A stretch of DNA of 64,000 nt from positions 1 through 64,000 of the forward strand of contig JAHELJ010000015.1 of the NCBI GenBank assembly GCA_024644235.1. Reading direction: 5' to 3'. Shown piece after piece: positions 37,771 to 46,505 of the stretch (within the stretch, counting starts at the first letter, position 1; each line of letters opens with the position of its first letter). The notes beneath the pieces are model-generated. The model saw only the letters and a program-made list of their open reading frames with translations, was not told the DNA's origin and ran no database searches. The position numbers were made by a program, and so were the translations under genes. The DNA comes from Lewinellaceae bacterium. GTDB lineage: Bacteria; Bacteroidota; Bacteroidia; Chitinophagales; Saprospiraceae.

Positions 37771-38074
37771 TTTTTAGAGTAGAAGGCCGAAGAGTCTAAT
37801 GGTCTAAGGATCAACTTGCTATTCAGTGATAAGAGTTCAAACTATTGAATTATTGGCGGTGACGCCAAAAAGACATCAGGGTCAGGAAGGTTGAAGCGGA
37901 CTTTCAGCGTTTTTGACGGGGACGCCAAGAAACAACCAAGCAGGTCTAATGTCTGAAACTCATGTTCAGGAGGGATGCCGAGAAACTCACGTGTTTTCAA
38001 AGCCTTGGCAAGGAACGTAGAAAAAACAATGGGAGGTGAGGTCATGTGCCGATACACCAACCAATTAATAAACA
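37771..38074. other. 304-base gene-free gap with three loose direct repeats and a hairpin
   Basis: GGTGACGCCAAAAAG (37858), GGGGACGCCAAGAAA (37918) and GGGATGCCGAGAAA (37973) are similar blocks about 55-60 bases apart. TTGGCG-GTGA-CGCCAA at 37853-37868 is a perfect six-base-pair stem with a four-base loop. A 77-codon open frame crosses the gap on the minus strand, but its coding look comes from the repeats; I do not call it a gene. The hairpin is not followed by a T run on either strand, so it is not a classical terminator. Confidence 0.45.
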
Positions 38075-41000
38075 CTAAATCTCCACATCTTCCTGCGTCC
38101 TCAAAAAAGCTACTAAATCAATTACTTCCTGATCACTCAGCGTTTGTAACAGACCCTCGGGCATCATCGAGACCGGCATGGTTTCCTGCGATTGGATCTC
38201 TGATTTATTCAAGATCACATTGTCTTGACCTGCTACCCTCATAGTGATTTGTCGGTCGGTCTCTGAGGCAATGTTGCCGGCATGGGTGCGGCCGTCGCGG
38301 GTAGTGACTACCGTCATTAGATAATCATCTTGAATCTCTCCACTGGGATCGAGCATATTTGTGAGGATGTAATCCAGATTCGTCCGGTTGGAGCCAGTGA
38401 GGTCGGGCCCCAGGAGGCCCCCATCACCATACATCTGATGGCAGGCTCCGCAGCTACGCTTGAAGATTGCCTTGCCATTGGCAATGTCAGCCTTTAATAC
38501 TGCTGCATCAGTCAGCAGTAACTTGTACCTTCTCATCTCAGCCTCCTTATCGATGCCCAGGTCATCTATCGGACCCCACACTTCCACGAATCCATTACCG
38601 ACTACCCGTCGTAGTTGTCTGGCCACATAAGCGGGCACATCTTTTCGCGGAAGCCACTCCTTCTTCAAGCCTTGGGTGATGAGCTGACCATAACTTGGCC
38701 GTGACGCCATCGCTTGAACCACTTCCAACTTTTCTTCGGGGCTGAAGGATTCATACTTATTTAGCAAGGCTAGGCCTAGTTCATAATTGTCGTAAGCCGC
38801 AATTGCCCGGATTGCTTCTACCCTCACTTCTGGATTGTCCCATAGGGCAGTCAGATGGCTTTGCAGTTCTGGCCATTGCTTGCTGGCCAGGTTTCGAATT
38901 GCATTATTTTTTTCGTCAGCCGAAATGGATTGGTCCCCTATGTGAGCAAGGTATCGATTAGCTGCTTCGCTATCGCCAAATTGTTGGGCAATTTCCAAGG
39001 CCAATTCACTGGTCTTACTATCCTTTGACAGATTACCGTAGATGGCTGCCCAGTTTGATGGTGGCTGAAGATCTGATCGACCCTCCAAGGCGTCTCGAAT
39101 ACCTTCAAGTAGTGATACTCTGCCTTGGGATTTCACCGAAATTGCGGTTATCGCTTTTTCAATATGATCGGCATCAACCACTCTCCTTGAAGCAAATCGG
39201 GTTACCAATGGAATCTGACTTGTACTCACTAGCTCAAGGGCTCGCTCGGGGTTGTCAGCAATCAATGGTTCAAAACCAAACCAGGTCATCAAAGGGATGT
39301 TGTGGTCGTCGGCATCTTCAGGATTTGAAAGAAGACCCTCCAACAATGACCAGCGATCTGCAAGATCAATTCTTTGCAAAGCAGCAGCCAGGTACAAGCG
39401 CACCACTGGAGACACATCTGTTCTGGCCATCTCGACAAATTTAGTTACGGTTTTTGGAGGCACATTAAAATCTTCTGCCAGGAGCTGAATAGCCCAGGCC
39501 CTGATATGTTGGTCAGGATCATCGAGGCAGCTGATCAGATCGTCGGGAGAAAAAACTCCGGTAGTATGTAGTGTCCATAATGCGCGCAAACGATAATCAG
39601 CATTTTCATGATTGTTGTAGATCTCTTTAAGTGCAGTGGTTGCTTCATCGGCTATCTGACCTTTCAAGGACCGGTTTTGCAGGATAAGCCTGGCCCTGCG
39701 GGCATGCCAGTTGCTCTGGCTCGTTTGTAAGTCAACCAGTGCATCATCTGAAAGGGTATTTAGGTCAGTGAAGCGACCTTCCCAATTCTCAGCCGATGAT
39801 TCGTTTGGAGTAATCCGGAATACCCGACCCGTTTCTTTTTGCATCACACTGTTGCCGCAGATATCTGCATCGTGCCAATCCAAAACATATAAATCTCCAG
39901 CGGGACCGATTTCCATGCTAAAGCCGATCCACTGGGCATTATTTGCCAGCACAAAATCTTCGCCATGCTGAGCTATGAAACCCGAGCCATTGGGGATCAA
40001 AATATCTGAGAGTACAGCATGCTCGTGAATGTTGGCCATGAATAAGCGGCCATGTTGCTCGGGAGGAAAGGCATCCGATTGATAGATACGTGCTCCGCCA
40101 TGTGCTGAGCGGTGACTGTGATCCACAATAGTCCGGATGTCCTTATAGACGTAAGGGTTAAAGTGTTGCCCCCCTTGACGGTGATAAATACCGCCTGGTA
40201 TCACATGAAACAAATGCGGAATCACGCAGGCGGTGATGAAAAGTTGACCCTTCGAGTCATAGTCGATACCCCAGGGGTTGCTGAAGCCATGTGCCACTAC
40301 TTCAAAACGGTCCTTGGTGGGATGATATCGCCAGACACCCCCGTTAATATCCACCCCCTCTCCGGCTAGCACATCGGGAAAGGGATCTTTGTGTCCATAC
40401 AACGTGCCTCGGCCATCTGGCTTGTGAATTTTCGAAGGAGTGGCAAAGCCTTCCAGTCCATAGAGCCAACCATCCGGACCCCAATGAAAACTATTCAGTG
40501 TCTCGTGGCGGTCACGAATACCCCAGCCGGTAAGCCGAATTTCAACGTCATCCATATCGGCCCGATCATCACCATCGCGGTCCGGAATGTACAGCAGGTT
40601 AGGAGGAGCACCCAGCCATAGCCCATCGAAGCCTACTGCGATCGCTGCTGGAAAAGGAATGCCCTCTACAAAAACTTTACGTTTATCAGCCTTGCCGTCT
40701 CTATCGGTATCTTCCAGGATGAGGATACGGCTATTGCCATCGTTAGAGAAGCCGGATTGTCTGTCTTCATAATCCCGGTTTTCGGCGATCCACATCCGGC
40801 CTTTGTCATCCCAACAGAATGCCATTGGTTGCGTGATCATGGGTTCGGATGCAAAGACATTTACCTGATAACCATCGGTAACAGTCATCTCTGCTACCGC
40901 CTCCTCCGAACTTAGAAATTTGGCCATTTTCCCTTCCTCCTGAGCAAGGCGCCACAGTTCAGTGGTTGTATAAAGCCCTTCTGCGCCTACATAGTCTTCC

Positions 41001-41980
41001 CAGAGATCAGTGATTTCAATGTCATTGAATTCACCCGTGTAGGCAATTATCCGATGACGAAAAATCTCCGACTCTCCTTTCGGAATATGCCAGTCTCCAT
41101 CAATAGCCCGGCTAGGGCCGACACCCAGCTGTCCATCTACCCGCCAGCTGGTAGGGAAGTCTGCATTTTGGTTGTGGTCAAGGATGGCAATATTCCCCCA
41201 GTCCTCTCTGCCTTCAATTTCCATACCTACATTAACCCATTGGGCTTTTTTGCCCTCGGCCTGCTGGTTACGTTGGCGGGCGGTATTGACTGCATATCCT
41301 TTGATGCCGTCTTTCCAAGGCATACGGAGGAAGAGTCCGCCATAATCAAATTGATTAACTGTGAAATCCTCAATAGCCTTTCCCTCCCATTCCAGATCGA
41401 TAAAGAACTTGCTATCCTGTTCATGAAGTGACCAAAGCATCATTTCTTCCAGCAATGGAGATCCATCCTCATCCAGCAGATGATAGACGGTACGCCACTC
41501 TACTTTCGCTCCTTTGGCGGTTACGATTTCAGAGCGAACCTTTTTCCAATGGGTGTCGCCATTGTTGTGAAAATAATCCCTTCCAATTTGTTCTTTTATG
41601 TTGGCTGGTTTTTCTGGCCGATAAAACCACTTCTTCAACGTGTCTTCTGGGGCGCCTGTGCCGTTCACCCGGGTAAACCCCCAATACAGGCCAGTTTGAT
41701 GTTTATGGTGTCCGGGACTGTATTGCGTTAGTGAACCGTTACCGTCAGGAGACATGATGGGATGCAGGTAAGGCCGCATGCTCAACTTTGCATTTTGCAG
41801 CAATACCGGTCTTACACCTCTCTCGCGGAACACCAAGATCTTTTCGCCGTTTTCTTCTTCCACCAGCTGGAAAGTAGAGGTCAATGATTGGACATTGGCC
41901 TTCTCTTGACAACTTGCCAGGGAAAGAATCATGAGCGCGAAGAGGGTGAAATTCTTAGTGAAAATTTTAGTACTAGCCAT
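38075..41980 (-). CDS. Lipoprotein fusion: PmoA-like, PVC-type propeller, HEAT repeats and cytochrome c, 1301 aa
   Basis: The start at 41980 yields a lipoprotein signal ending LSLASCQ. Residues about 50-345 form a PmoA-like module (SMRPYLHPIMSPDGNGSLTQ, SPGHHKHQTGLYWGF). About 360-780 is a membrane-bound-dehydrogenase-type beta-propeller (MAFCWDDKGRMWIAENRDYE, RILILEDTDRDGKADK, GVWRYHPTKDRFEVVAHGF). HEAT-like helices fill about 790-1120. A mono-heme domain holds CGACHQMYGDGG near residue 1180 and ends with LSDQEVIDLVAFLRTQ. It probably oxidises a sugar-derived substrate in the periplasm and passes electrons to its heme. Fusion of the PmoA module to the propeller is notable. Confidence 0.85.
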   Translation of the reverse strand: MASTKIFTKNFTLFALMILSLASCQEKANVQSLTSTFQLVEEENGEKILVFRERGVRPVLLQNAKLSMRPYLHPIMSPDGNGSLTQYSPGHHKHQTGLYWGFTRVNGTGAPEDTLKKWFYRPEKPANIKEQIGRDYFHNNGDTHWKKVRSEIVTAKGAKVEWRTVYHLLDEDGSPLLEEMMLWSLHEQDSKFFIDLEWEGKAIEDFTVNQFDYGGLFLRMPWKDGIKGYAVNTARQRNQQAEGKKAQWVNVGMEIEGREDWGNIAILDHNQNADFPTSWRVDGQLGVGPSRAIDGDWHIPKGESEIFRHRIIAYTGEFNDIEITDLWEDYVGAEGLYTTTELWRLAQEEGKMAKFLSSEEAVAEMTVTDGYQVNVFASEPMITQPMAFCWDDKGRMWIAENRDYEDRQSGFSNDGNSRILILEDTDRDGKADKRKVFVEGIPFPAAIAVGFDGLWLGAPPNLLYIPDRDGDDRADMDDVEIRLTGWGIRDRHETLNSFHWGPDGWLYGLEGFATPSKIHKPDGRGTLYGHKDPFPDVLAGEGVDINGGVWRYHPTKDRFEVVAHGFSNPWGIDYDSKGQLFITACVIPHLFHVIPGGIYHRQGGQHFNPYVYKDIRTIVDHSHRSAHGGARIYQSDAFPPEQHGRLFMANIHEHAVLSDILIPNGSGFIAQHGEDFVLANNAQWIGFSMEIGPAGDLYVLDWHDADICGNSVMQKETGRVFRITPNESSAENWEGRFTDLNTLSDDALVDLQTSQSNWHARRARLILQNRSLKGQIADEATTALKEIYNNHENADYRLRALWTLHTTGVFSPDDLISCLDDPDQHIRAWAIQLLAEDFNVPPKTVTKFVEMARTDVSPVVRLYLAAALQRIDLADRWSLLEGLLSNPEDADDHNIPLMTWFGFEPLIADNPERALELVSTSQIPLVTRFASRRVVDADHIEKAITAISVKSQGRVSLLEGIRDALEGRSDLQPPSNWAAIYGNLSKDSKTSELALEIAQQFGDSEAANRYLAHIGDQSISADEKNNAIRNLASKQWPELQSHLTALWDNPEVRVEAIRAIAAYDNYELGLALLNKYESFSPEEKLEVVQAMASRPSYGQLITQGLKKEWLPRKDVPAYVARQLRRVVGNGFVEVWGPIDDLGIDKEAEMRRYKLLLTDAAVLKADIANGKAIFKRSCGACHQMYGDGGLLGPDLTGSNRTNLDYILTNMLDPSGEIQDDYLMTVVTTRDGRTHAGNIASETDRQITMRVAGQDNVILNKSEIQSQETMPVSMMPEGLLQTLSDQEVIDLVAFLRTQEDVEI

Positions 41981-42050
41981 GCTAACAAGTTCTTGGTAAT
42001 TTAAAACAAAACCCAAATGAGCACACCTGGGCTTCCAATTTATGTTTCTA

Positions 42051-42719
42051 CTAAGTCATACCTTCAGAAAGCTGGTTGATGTCGGGATTGTAAAGAATCT
42101 TTTTTGCCATCGGTGATTTTAGAACAGCCATCATCGCCTGTCCTAGTTTTGTTGTTGTCGTCACATTTTTCGAAAGCTTGAATAATGGAAAAAAAGGTCG
42201 CATGATCACATAAGAGATATTGTACCAGCTGGTTTTTGATTTAATTCCTTTTTCGGGGAGGATGACTCCTGGTCGAAAGGCATAAGCATCTTTAAATCCT
42301 TTCTGAAAAATCATGTTTTCCGTTTTCCCTTTCACCCGAGCCCACATTGCCCTTCCTTTCTCGGTGCTGTCAGTTCCTACACCTGATACATAGATGAAAA
42401 CAGAATTGGGATTAAGATCTTGTAAAAGATCAGCAAAAACTTTGGTGGTTTCATAGGTAATCAGATTGTAGGAAGTCTCGTCCTTACCCAGTGCCGATGT
42501 ACCCATGCAGTAAAGACAGGCATCGTAGCCGGCCAGATCATCTTTGACCGTTGCGATATTCAAGAATTCAGGGACCAAGATCTCTTTCAACTTTGGGTGC
42601 TGAAGATCCAATGAGCTACGATTAATAATTAGGACACGGTCTATGTCGGAGCTTTCAAGGCATTCAAGCAAAACGCCTTTACCGACCATACCTGTAGAAC
42701 CGGTAATGATGACTTTCAT
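42051..42719 (-). CDS. NAD(P)-binding SDR/NmrA-like protein, 222 aa
   Basis: The N-terminus KVIITGSTGMVGKGVLLECL has the TGxxGxxG dinucleotide-binding loop of atypical SDR proteins. The middle holds YDACLYCMGTSALGKDE, and VFIYVSGVGTDSTEKGRAMW resembles the active-site Ser region, but no canonical YxxxK is present. This layout is like the oxidoreductase HTATIP2-type/NmrA-like proteins, so NAD(P) binding is likely and catalysis uncertain. It follows the peptidase-like gene by six bases and probably shares its transcript. Confidence 0.8.
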   Translation of the reverse strand: MKVIITGSTGMVGKGVLLECLESSDIDRVLIINRSSLDLQHPKLKEILVPEFLNIATVKDDLAGYDACLYCMGTSALGKDETSYNLITYETTKVFADLLQDLNPNSVFIYVSGVGTDSTEKGRAMWARVKGKTENMIFQKGFKDAYAFRPGVILPEKGIKSKTSWYNISYVIMRPFFPLFKLSKNVTTTTKLGQAMMAVLKSPMAKKILYNPDINQLSEGMT

Positions 42720-42725
42720 GTTTCT

Positions 42726-44147
42726 TCATTTGTTATCGTGATAGATATTTAAACAGCCAGGGTCTAGTTCGTCAAGCGGTTTGTCCAGAAAGGAAATCAT
42801 CACTTCAGCTTTGCATTCGAAATTTCCCCCACCATGACCTCCTTCGTCCAAGATGAAGAGGTGAGAATTGATCAAATCTCTTTTGAAGATACGACCATTT
42901 TCAGGAGGTGTGACTGGATCATACTGGTTGACTGTAATGAGTGATGGAACAGTAGACGGTTTGAATTTCTTATCATCATCTGGCATCGTTGCATCATGCC
43001 AGTCTTCCATTGATCTATACATTGCATCGAAAAAACCTAATCTGGCCGGCAGCAGCGGCAGGATTCGATATACGGAATCTATTTCTTCATCAGTGATTTT
43101 GGGATTAAACATTTCATATCTCTCCACCGAAAGCCACATGGAGAAATTCAGAAAAGATGCAAAGTTGTTTTCTTGCGCAATCACCTGCCTCAGAGTCGGC
43201 CCACCTCCTGTTTTCAGCTCCATGATTAAAGGTGGAGCCGTTGTCCTTGAATCGGCAGCATAAAGTTTTCGCCTCAGGAGATAGACGGCATCCTGTGCAT
43301 TCATAGCAAATGGTTTTCCATCGAAAGCAAATTCGATCGGATTTTCATCAATCATCGCCATAGCCTGCAGATAATTATTCTTTAGATCGGGATATTCATT
43401 TTGGCAATCATTATCCTCTGCGCAAAAATCAAATAGTCGTTCCAAAGCCAGCGAATAACTATGAAGGCGGTCGATCAGCATGTCACCCTCCATTGGATTG
43501 GGTGAGTTGAAAATGACTGCATGGAGATATTCGGGGAACATTTCGATCACTATCCTTCCCAGCCGAGTGCCATATGATGAACTGTAAATGCTATAACGAT
43601 CATAGCCAAGTTGTTGCATCAGCACACCAACGTCACGAGCGTTTTGGAATGAATTATAATGCTCCAGCCTGATGCCCTTTTCTTGACAGATTTGCCGGTA
43701 AGTGGTCAACAATTCTTGGATCCGGGCATATTCCTGCTCTTCATCAGCATCAGCTGCAATGAGTTCGATATGCTCAGCCTCTATGCTTGGAAGTCCCGAC
43801 GAGAATCCAATTCCCCGCTGATCAAAAAGAATGATGTCCCGTTTTTCTCTAAAGGGGTGGTTTGACCAATATTCAATATTATTCGCTGACAGTTGCCGAC
43901 CGCCTGGGCCACCAGAAAGATGGATCACAGGATAATTTACTTCACCCGAAGTTGTCCTAATAATTGTATAGCGAATTTGAATCTGACGGGCATTCGGATC
44001 ATGGTGATTTTCCGGCACTGTGATCTCACCGCACTCGATTTGACCTGATAACGATAATCCCTCTAAGAAATCACAAGGGACTTGTGATATTGAGCGAATG
44101 GGCAACGATATGACCAGACACATCATTAGTAGGAGCAAGCGATTCAT
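42726..44147 (-). CDS. Secreted S33-like alpha/beta-hydrolase (aminopeptidase-like), 473 aa
   Basis: A signal peptide (LLLLMMCLVISLPIRSISQ) leads into a tripeptidyl-aminopeptidase/proline-iminopeptidase-like protein. Key parts are VIHLSGGPGGRQ (oxyanion region), IILFDQRGIGFSSGLP, the nucleophile elbow YSSSYGTRLG (Ser near residue 195) and the acid/His end SLITVNQYDPVTPP and DEGGHGGGNFEC (His). The large cap between them is as in S33 peptidases. It should cleave short peptides outside the cytoplasm. It lies in front of the SDR gene on the same strand. Confidence 0.85.
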   Translation of the reverse strand: MNRLLLLMMCLVISLPIRSISQVPCDFLEGLSLSGQIECGEITVPENHHDPNARQIQIRYTIIRTTSGEVNYPVIHLSGGPGGRQLSANNIEYWSNHPFREKRDIILFDQRGIGFSSGLPSIEAEHIELIAADADEEQEYARIQELLTTYRQICQEKGIRLEHYNSFQNARDVGVLMQQLGYDRYSIYSSSYGTRLGRIVIEMFPEYLHAVIFNSPNPMEGDMLIDRLHSYSLALERLFDFCAEDNDCQNEYPDLKNNYLQAMAMIDENPIEFAFDGKPFAMNAQDAVYLLRRKLYAADSRTTAPPLIMELKTGGGPTLRQVIAQENNFASFLNFSMWLSVERYEMFNPKITDEEIDSVYRILPLLPARLGFFDAMYRSMEDWHDATMPDDDKKFKPSTVPSLITVNQYDPVTPPENGRIFKRDLINSHLFILDEGGHGGGNFECKAEVMISFLDKPLDELDPGCLNIYHDNK

Positions 44148-44344
44148 GGCAAAAAGTTAGAAATTCTAAGGTAAGAAGGTTTGAATCACCTAGAAGTTTG
44201 GAAATTGCTTGATCGTCAGTTTTGTTTATAGCATATAGACAAATTCCAAGATACCCTTGAGACTCAGTTTTTACCTCTGACTTAGTCTTGTTTTCGCGTC
44301 AAGATAATTAAGAAACAAGATCTCTCCATTCTAGTAAACGACTT

Positions 44345-44972
44345 ATGGACAAATATCAAACTCAAACACCAGAATCCCAATCCCAGATGACAGCTACTCA
44401 GGCTTTGACGCAGGTGAAAGAAGGCAATGAACGATTTGTAAAACAAATGGGATTTGATCGAGATCGGCAACAAGAGGTCAAATTGACATCGACTGATCAA
44501 CATCCTTATGCAGCCATTGTGAGTTGCATCGATTCCAGAATCCCGACGGAGCTCGTTTTTGACCAAGGCATTGGAGATGTTTTCAATGCCCAAATTGCTG
44601 GCAACTTTGTCAATGAGGACATTCTCGGTAGTCGGGAGTTTGCATGTAAGTTGGCAGGATCTAAGCTAATCGTTGTCATGGGCCATACGTCCTGCGGGGC
44701 AGTAAAGGGTGCCTGTGATGGTGCAAAGTTGGTCAACCTCACTCAAATGCTTGACAAGATCAAACCCGCTGTGGACGCTACTGAGACAAGACCAGGCGAA
44801 GATCGCAGTTCTGCCAATCTCCAATTTGTGGATCGTGTAGCGAAGCAAAATGTCCATTGAAAACATCAAAGAAGATAGTGCAGTACTGAAAGAGATGCAT
44901 AGGAAGAATGAGATCGATATTGTGGGGGCCATCTATGACACCAAAACTGGTGTCGTCGAATTCTTGGATTAG
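44345..44972 (+). pseudogene. Beta-carbonic anhydrase disrupted by a frameshift near 44848
   Basis: Frame one runs 44345-44860 (171 aa) with an intact active site: Cys61, Asp63 and Arg65 (SCIDSRIP) and His114, Cys117 (GHTSCGAVKGA). It stops abruptly after AKQNVH. The family's C-terminal part continues in another frame from ATG 44850 to TAG 44970-44972 (SIENIKEDSAVLKEM, IVGAIYDTKTGVVEF). A net +1 shift near the AAAA run (44847-44850) joins the halves. The lost end normally completes the core sheet, so the truncated enzyme is probably impaired. It could be a true pseudogene, an assembly/sequencing error, or a rare recoding event. Both pieces look well conserved otherwise, which favours a recent change or error. 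Confidence 0.8.
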
Positions 44973-44975
44973 TTC

Positions 44976-45695
44976 TCACCCTAAAATGAAGATACAGGGT
45001 CTCTTGTGAATTAGAGGTTCTTCTTCAGATTTCCAGGTATCGATATCATAGTTGACTATCAATTCTTGCGCGCTGGTAATATCACAGGCGATGGCTAGCC
45101 TGGTTTTCCCATTAAGAGTTTTGAGAAGATCTCCAAATAACGCCTTGTTGCGATAGGGGGTTTCCATAAAGATCTGGGTAACACGTCGATCATGGACCTC
45201 CCGCTCCATTTGCTTTATCTGATTTCGTCTCTCGGATTGATTCCTTGATAAATAGCCATGAAAACGAAACTTCTGTCCGTCAAAACCGGAAGCCATTAGA
45301 GCCATAAAGATGGAAGATGGTCCGCTGTGGGGTTGCACCCGAATTCCCTGCCGATGGGCAAGTTTTACAACAGCTGCTCCCGGATCGGCAATGCAGGGAC
45401 TGCCTGCATCTGAAATCAGGCAAATCGATTCTCCATTCCCTGCCGCGTCAAGGTAACGTGAGTAATCAAGCGGTTCGGTATGTTCATTCAGTTCGAGAAA
45501 TACACATTCGCTAATCGCTTTATCCGGAACAAGTTTTTTGATATGTCGCCTTCCGGATTTCACTGATTCGACAATGAAAATTCGGCATTGGCGGAAAATC
45601 TCTACCGACTCTGGTGGTATGCATGCTTCAGAATCAGGAGCAAGCATGGTCGGTACAAGATGAAGGATTCCCTTTTTTTTCGAAGCCGGCGACAT
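44976..45695 (-). CDS. RsmI-like SAM-dependent (tetrapyrrole methylase-fold) methyltransferase, 239 aa
   Basis: The start at 45695 (MSPASKKKGILHLVPTML) matches the family; an extension to 45755 would overlap scpA. Motifs include IFIVESVKSGRRHI, ICLISDAGSPCIADPGA (the typical GxPxxxDPG-like loop), VQPHSGPSSIFMALMASGF and FMETPYRNKAL. These are the hallmarks of the RsmI branch, which methylates 16S rRNA C1402. This short Bacteroidota form lacks the C-terminal RsmI domain, so its target may differ. Divergent from scpA across 38 bases. Confidence 0.82.
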   Translation of the reverse strand: MSPASKKKGILHLVPTMLAPDSEACIPPESVEIFRQCRIFIVESVKSGRRHIKKLVPDKAISECVFLELNEHTEPLDYSRYLDAAGNGESICLISDAGSPCIADPGAAVVKLAHRQGIRVQPHSGPSSIFMALMASGFDGQKFRFHGYLSRNQSERRNQIKQMEREVHDRRVTQIFMETPYRNKALFGDLLKTLNGKTRLAIACDITSAQELIVNYDIDTWKSEEEPLIHKRPCIFILG

Positions 45696-45733
45696 GGGTG
45701 ATGCGCTCAAATGATTACCTTTGGTGCCTGAAG

Positions 45734-46501
45734 ATGGACGATCAAAAATACACAACCTACACCATTAAGCTTCCCCAATTTGAGGGTCCTTTTGATCTTT
45801 TGCTCTTCTTTATAGAGCGTGACGAACTTGATATTCATAACATACCCATTGCCAAAATAACGGATGATTTTCTCGATTACATCCGTCAGATGGATGCGCT
45901 TAACATTGATTTGGCAAGTGAGTTTATTTTGGTTGCTGCTACGCTGATGAGGATAAAAGCTAGAATGATCCTACCTCGCAAACCTGTAGACGAAGAAGGC
46001 AATGAAATCGATCCCAGAGAAGAACTAGTGGCAAAACTCCTTGAGTATAGGAGATATAAAGAGATACTGGACGAGATGCGTGCAATGGAGGAAGAGCGAT
46101 CGATGAAATTCAGCCGAGGTCACAATACTGCTGAGTTGAAAAAGATTGCAGAGAAAGCCCTGGTCGATGCCGAATTGGAATCAGTGACTATGTTCAAACT
46201 GCTGAAAGCGTTTGAAAGGGTGATGGAGCAGTTTGCAGATCGGCAGATCATTACACATACTATTGTCAGGTTTAATTACACGATTAAGGATCAACAGACT
46301 TACCTGAGAAGTACTATCCAGCCTGGGAAAAAGACAGCTTTCGAAACAGTATTTGCAGGGCTGGAAAACCGCATTCATGCCATCATTACTTTCTTGGCTC
46401 TGCTGGAAATGTTAAATGAGCAAATCATCCATTTGATTCAGGGAGAAGGAGCAAACAACTTTTGGTTGATAGCCAAAGATCCTTCGGATGAAGAGGAGTA
46501 A
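45734..46501 (+). CDS. scpA: Segregation and condensation protein A (ScpA), 255 aa
   Basis: The kleisin of the SMC-ScpAB condensin. The start at 45734 gives YTIKLPQFEGPFDLLLFFIE, the standard N-terminus that binds the Smc neck, followed by ASEFILVAATLMRIKARMILP and a middle coiled part (EELVAKLLEYRRYKEILDEM). The winged-helix end is around residues 185-250 (FETVFAGLENRIHAIITFLA). scpB is not next to it. It is convergent with the DUF5682 gene, which ends four bases away. Confidence 0.93.
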   Translation: MDDQKYTTYTIKLPQFEGPFDLLLFFIERDELDIHNIPIAKITDDFLDYIRQMDALNIDLASEFILVAATLMRIKARMILPRKPVDEEGNEIDPREELVAKLLEYRRYKEILDEMRAMEEERSMKFSRGHNTAELKKIAEKALVDAELESVTMFKLLKAFERVMEQFADRQIITHTIVRFNYTIKDQQTYLRSTIQPGKKTAFETVFAGLENRIHAIITFLALLEMLNEQIIHLIQGEGANNFWLIAKDPSDEEE

Positions 46502-46505
46502 TGAA

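Noticed and set aside
37842..38075. 77-codon minus-strand open frame upstream of nothing and after the propeller gene's end
   Set aside because: No family, and its residue pattern (repeated FLASP) merely mirrors the DNA repeats in that gap.
45696..45755. Longer start of the RsmI-like methyltransferase
   Set aside because: It would overlap the start of scpA and adds residues not typical of the family.
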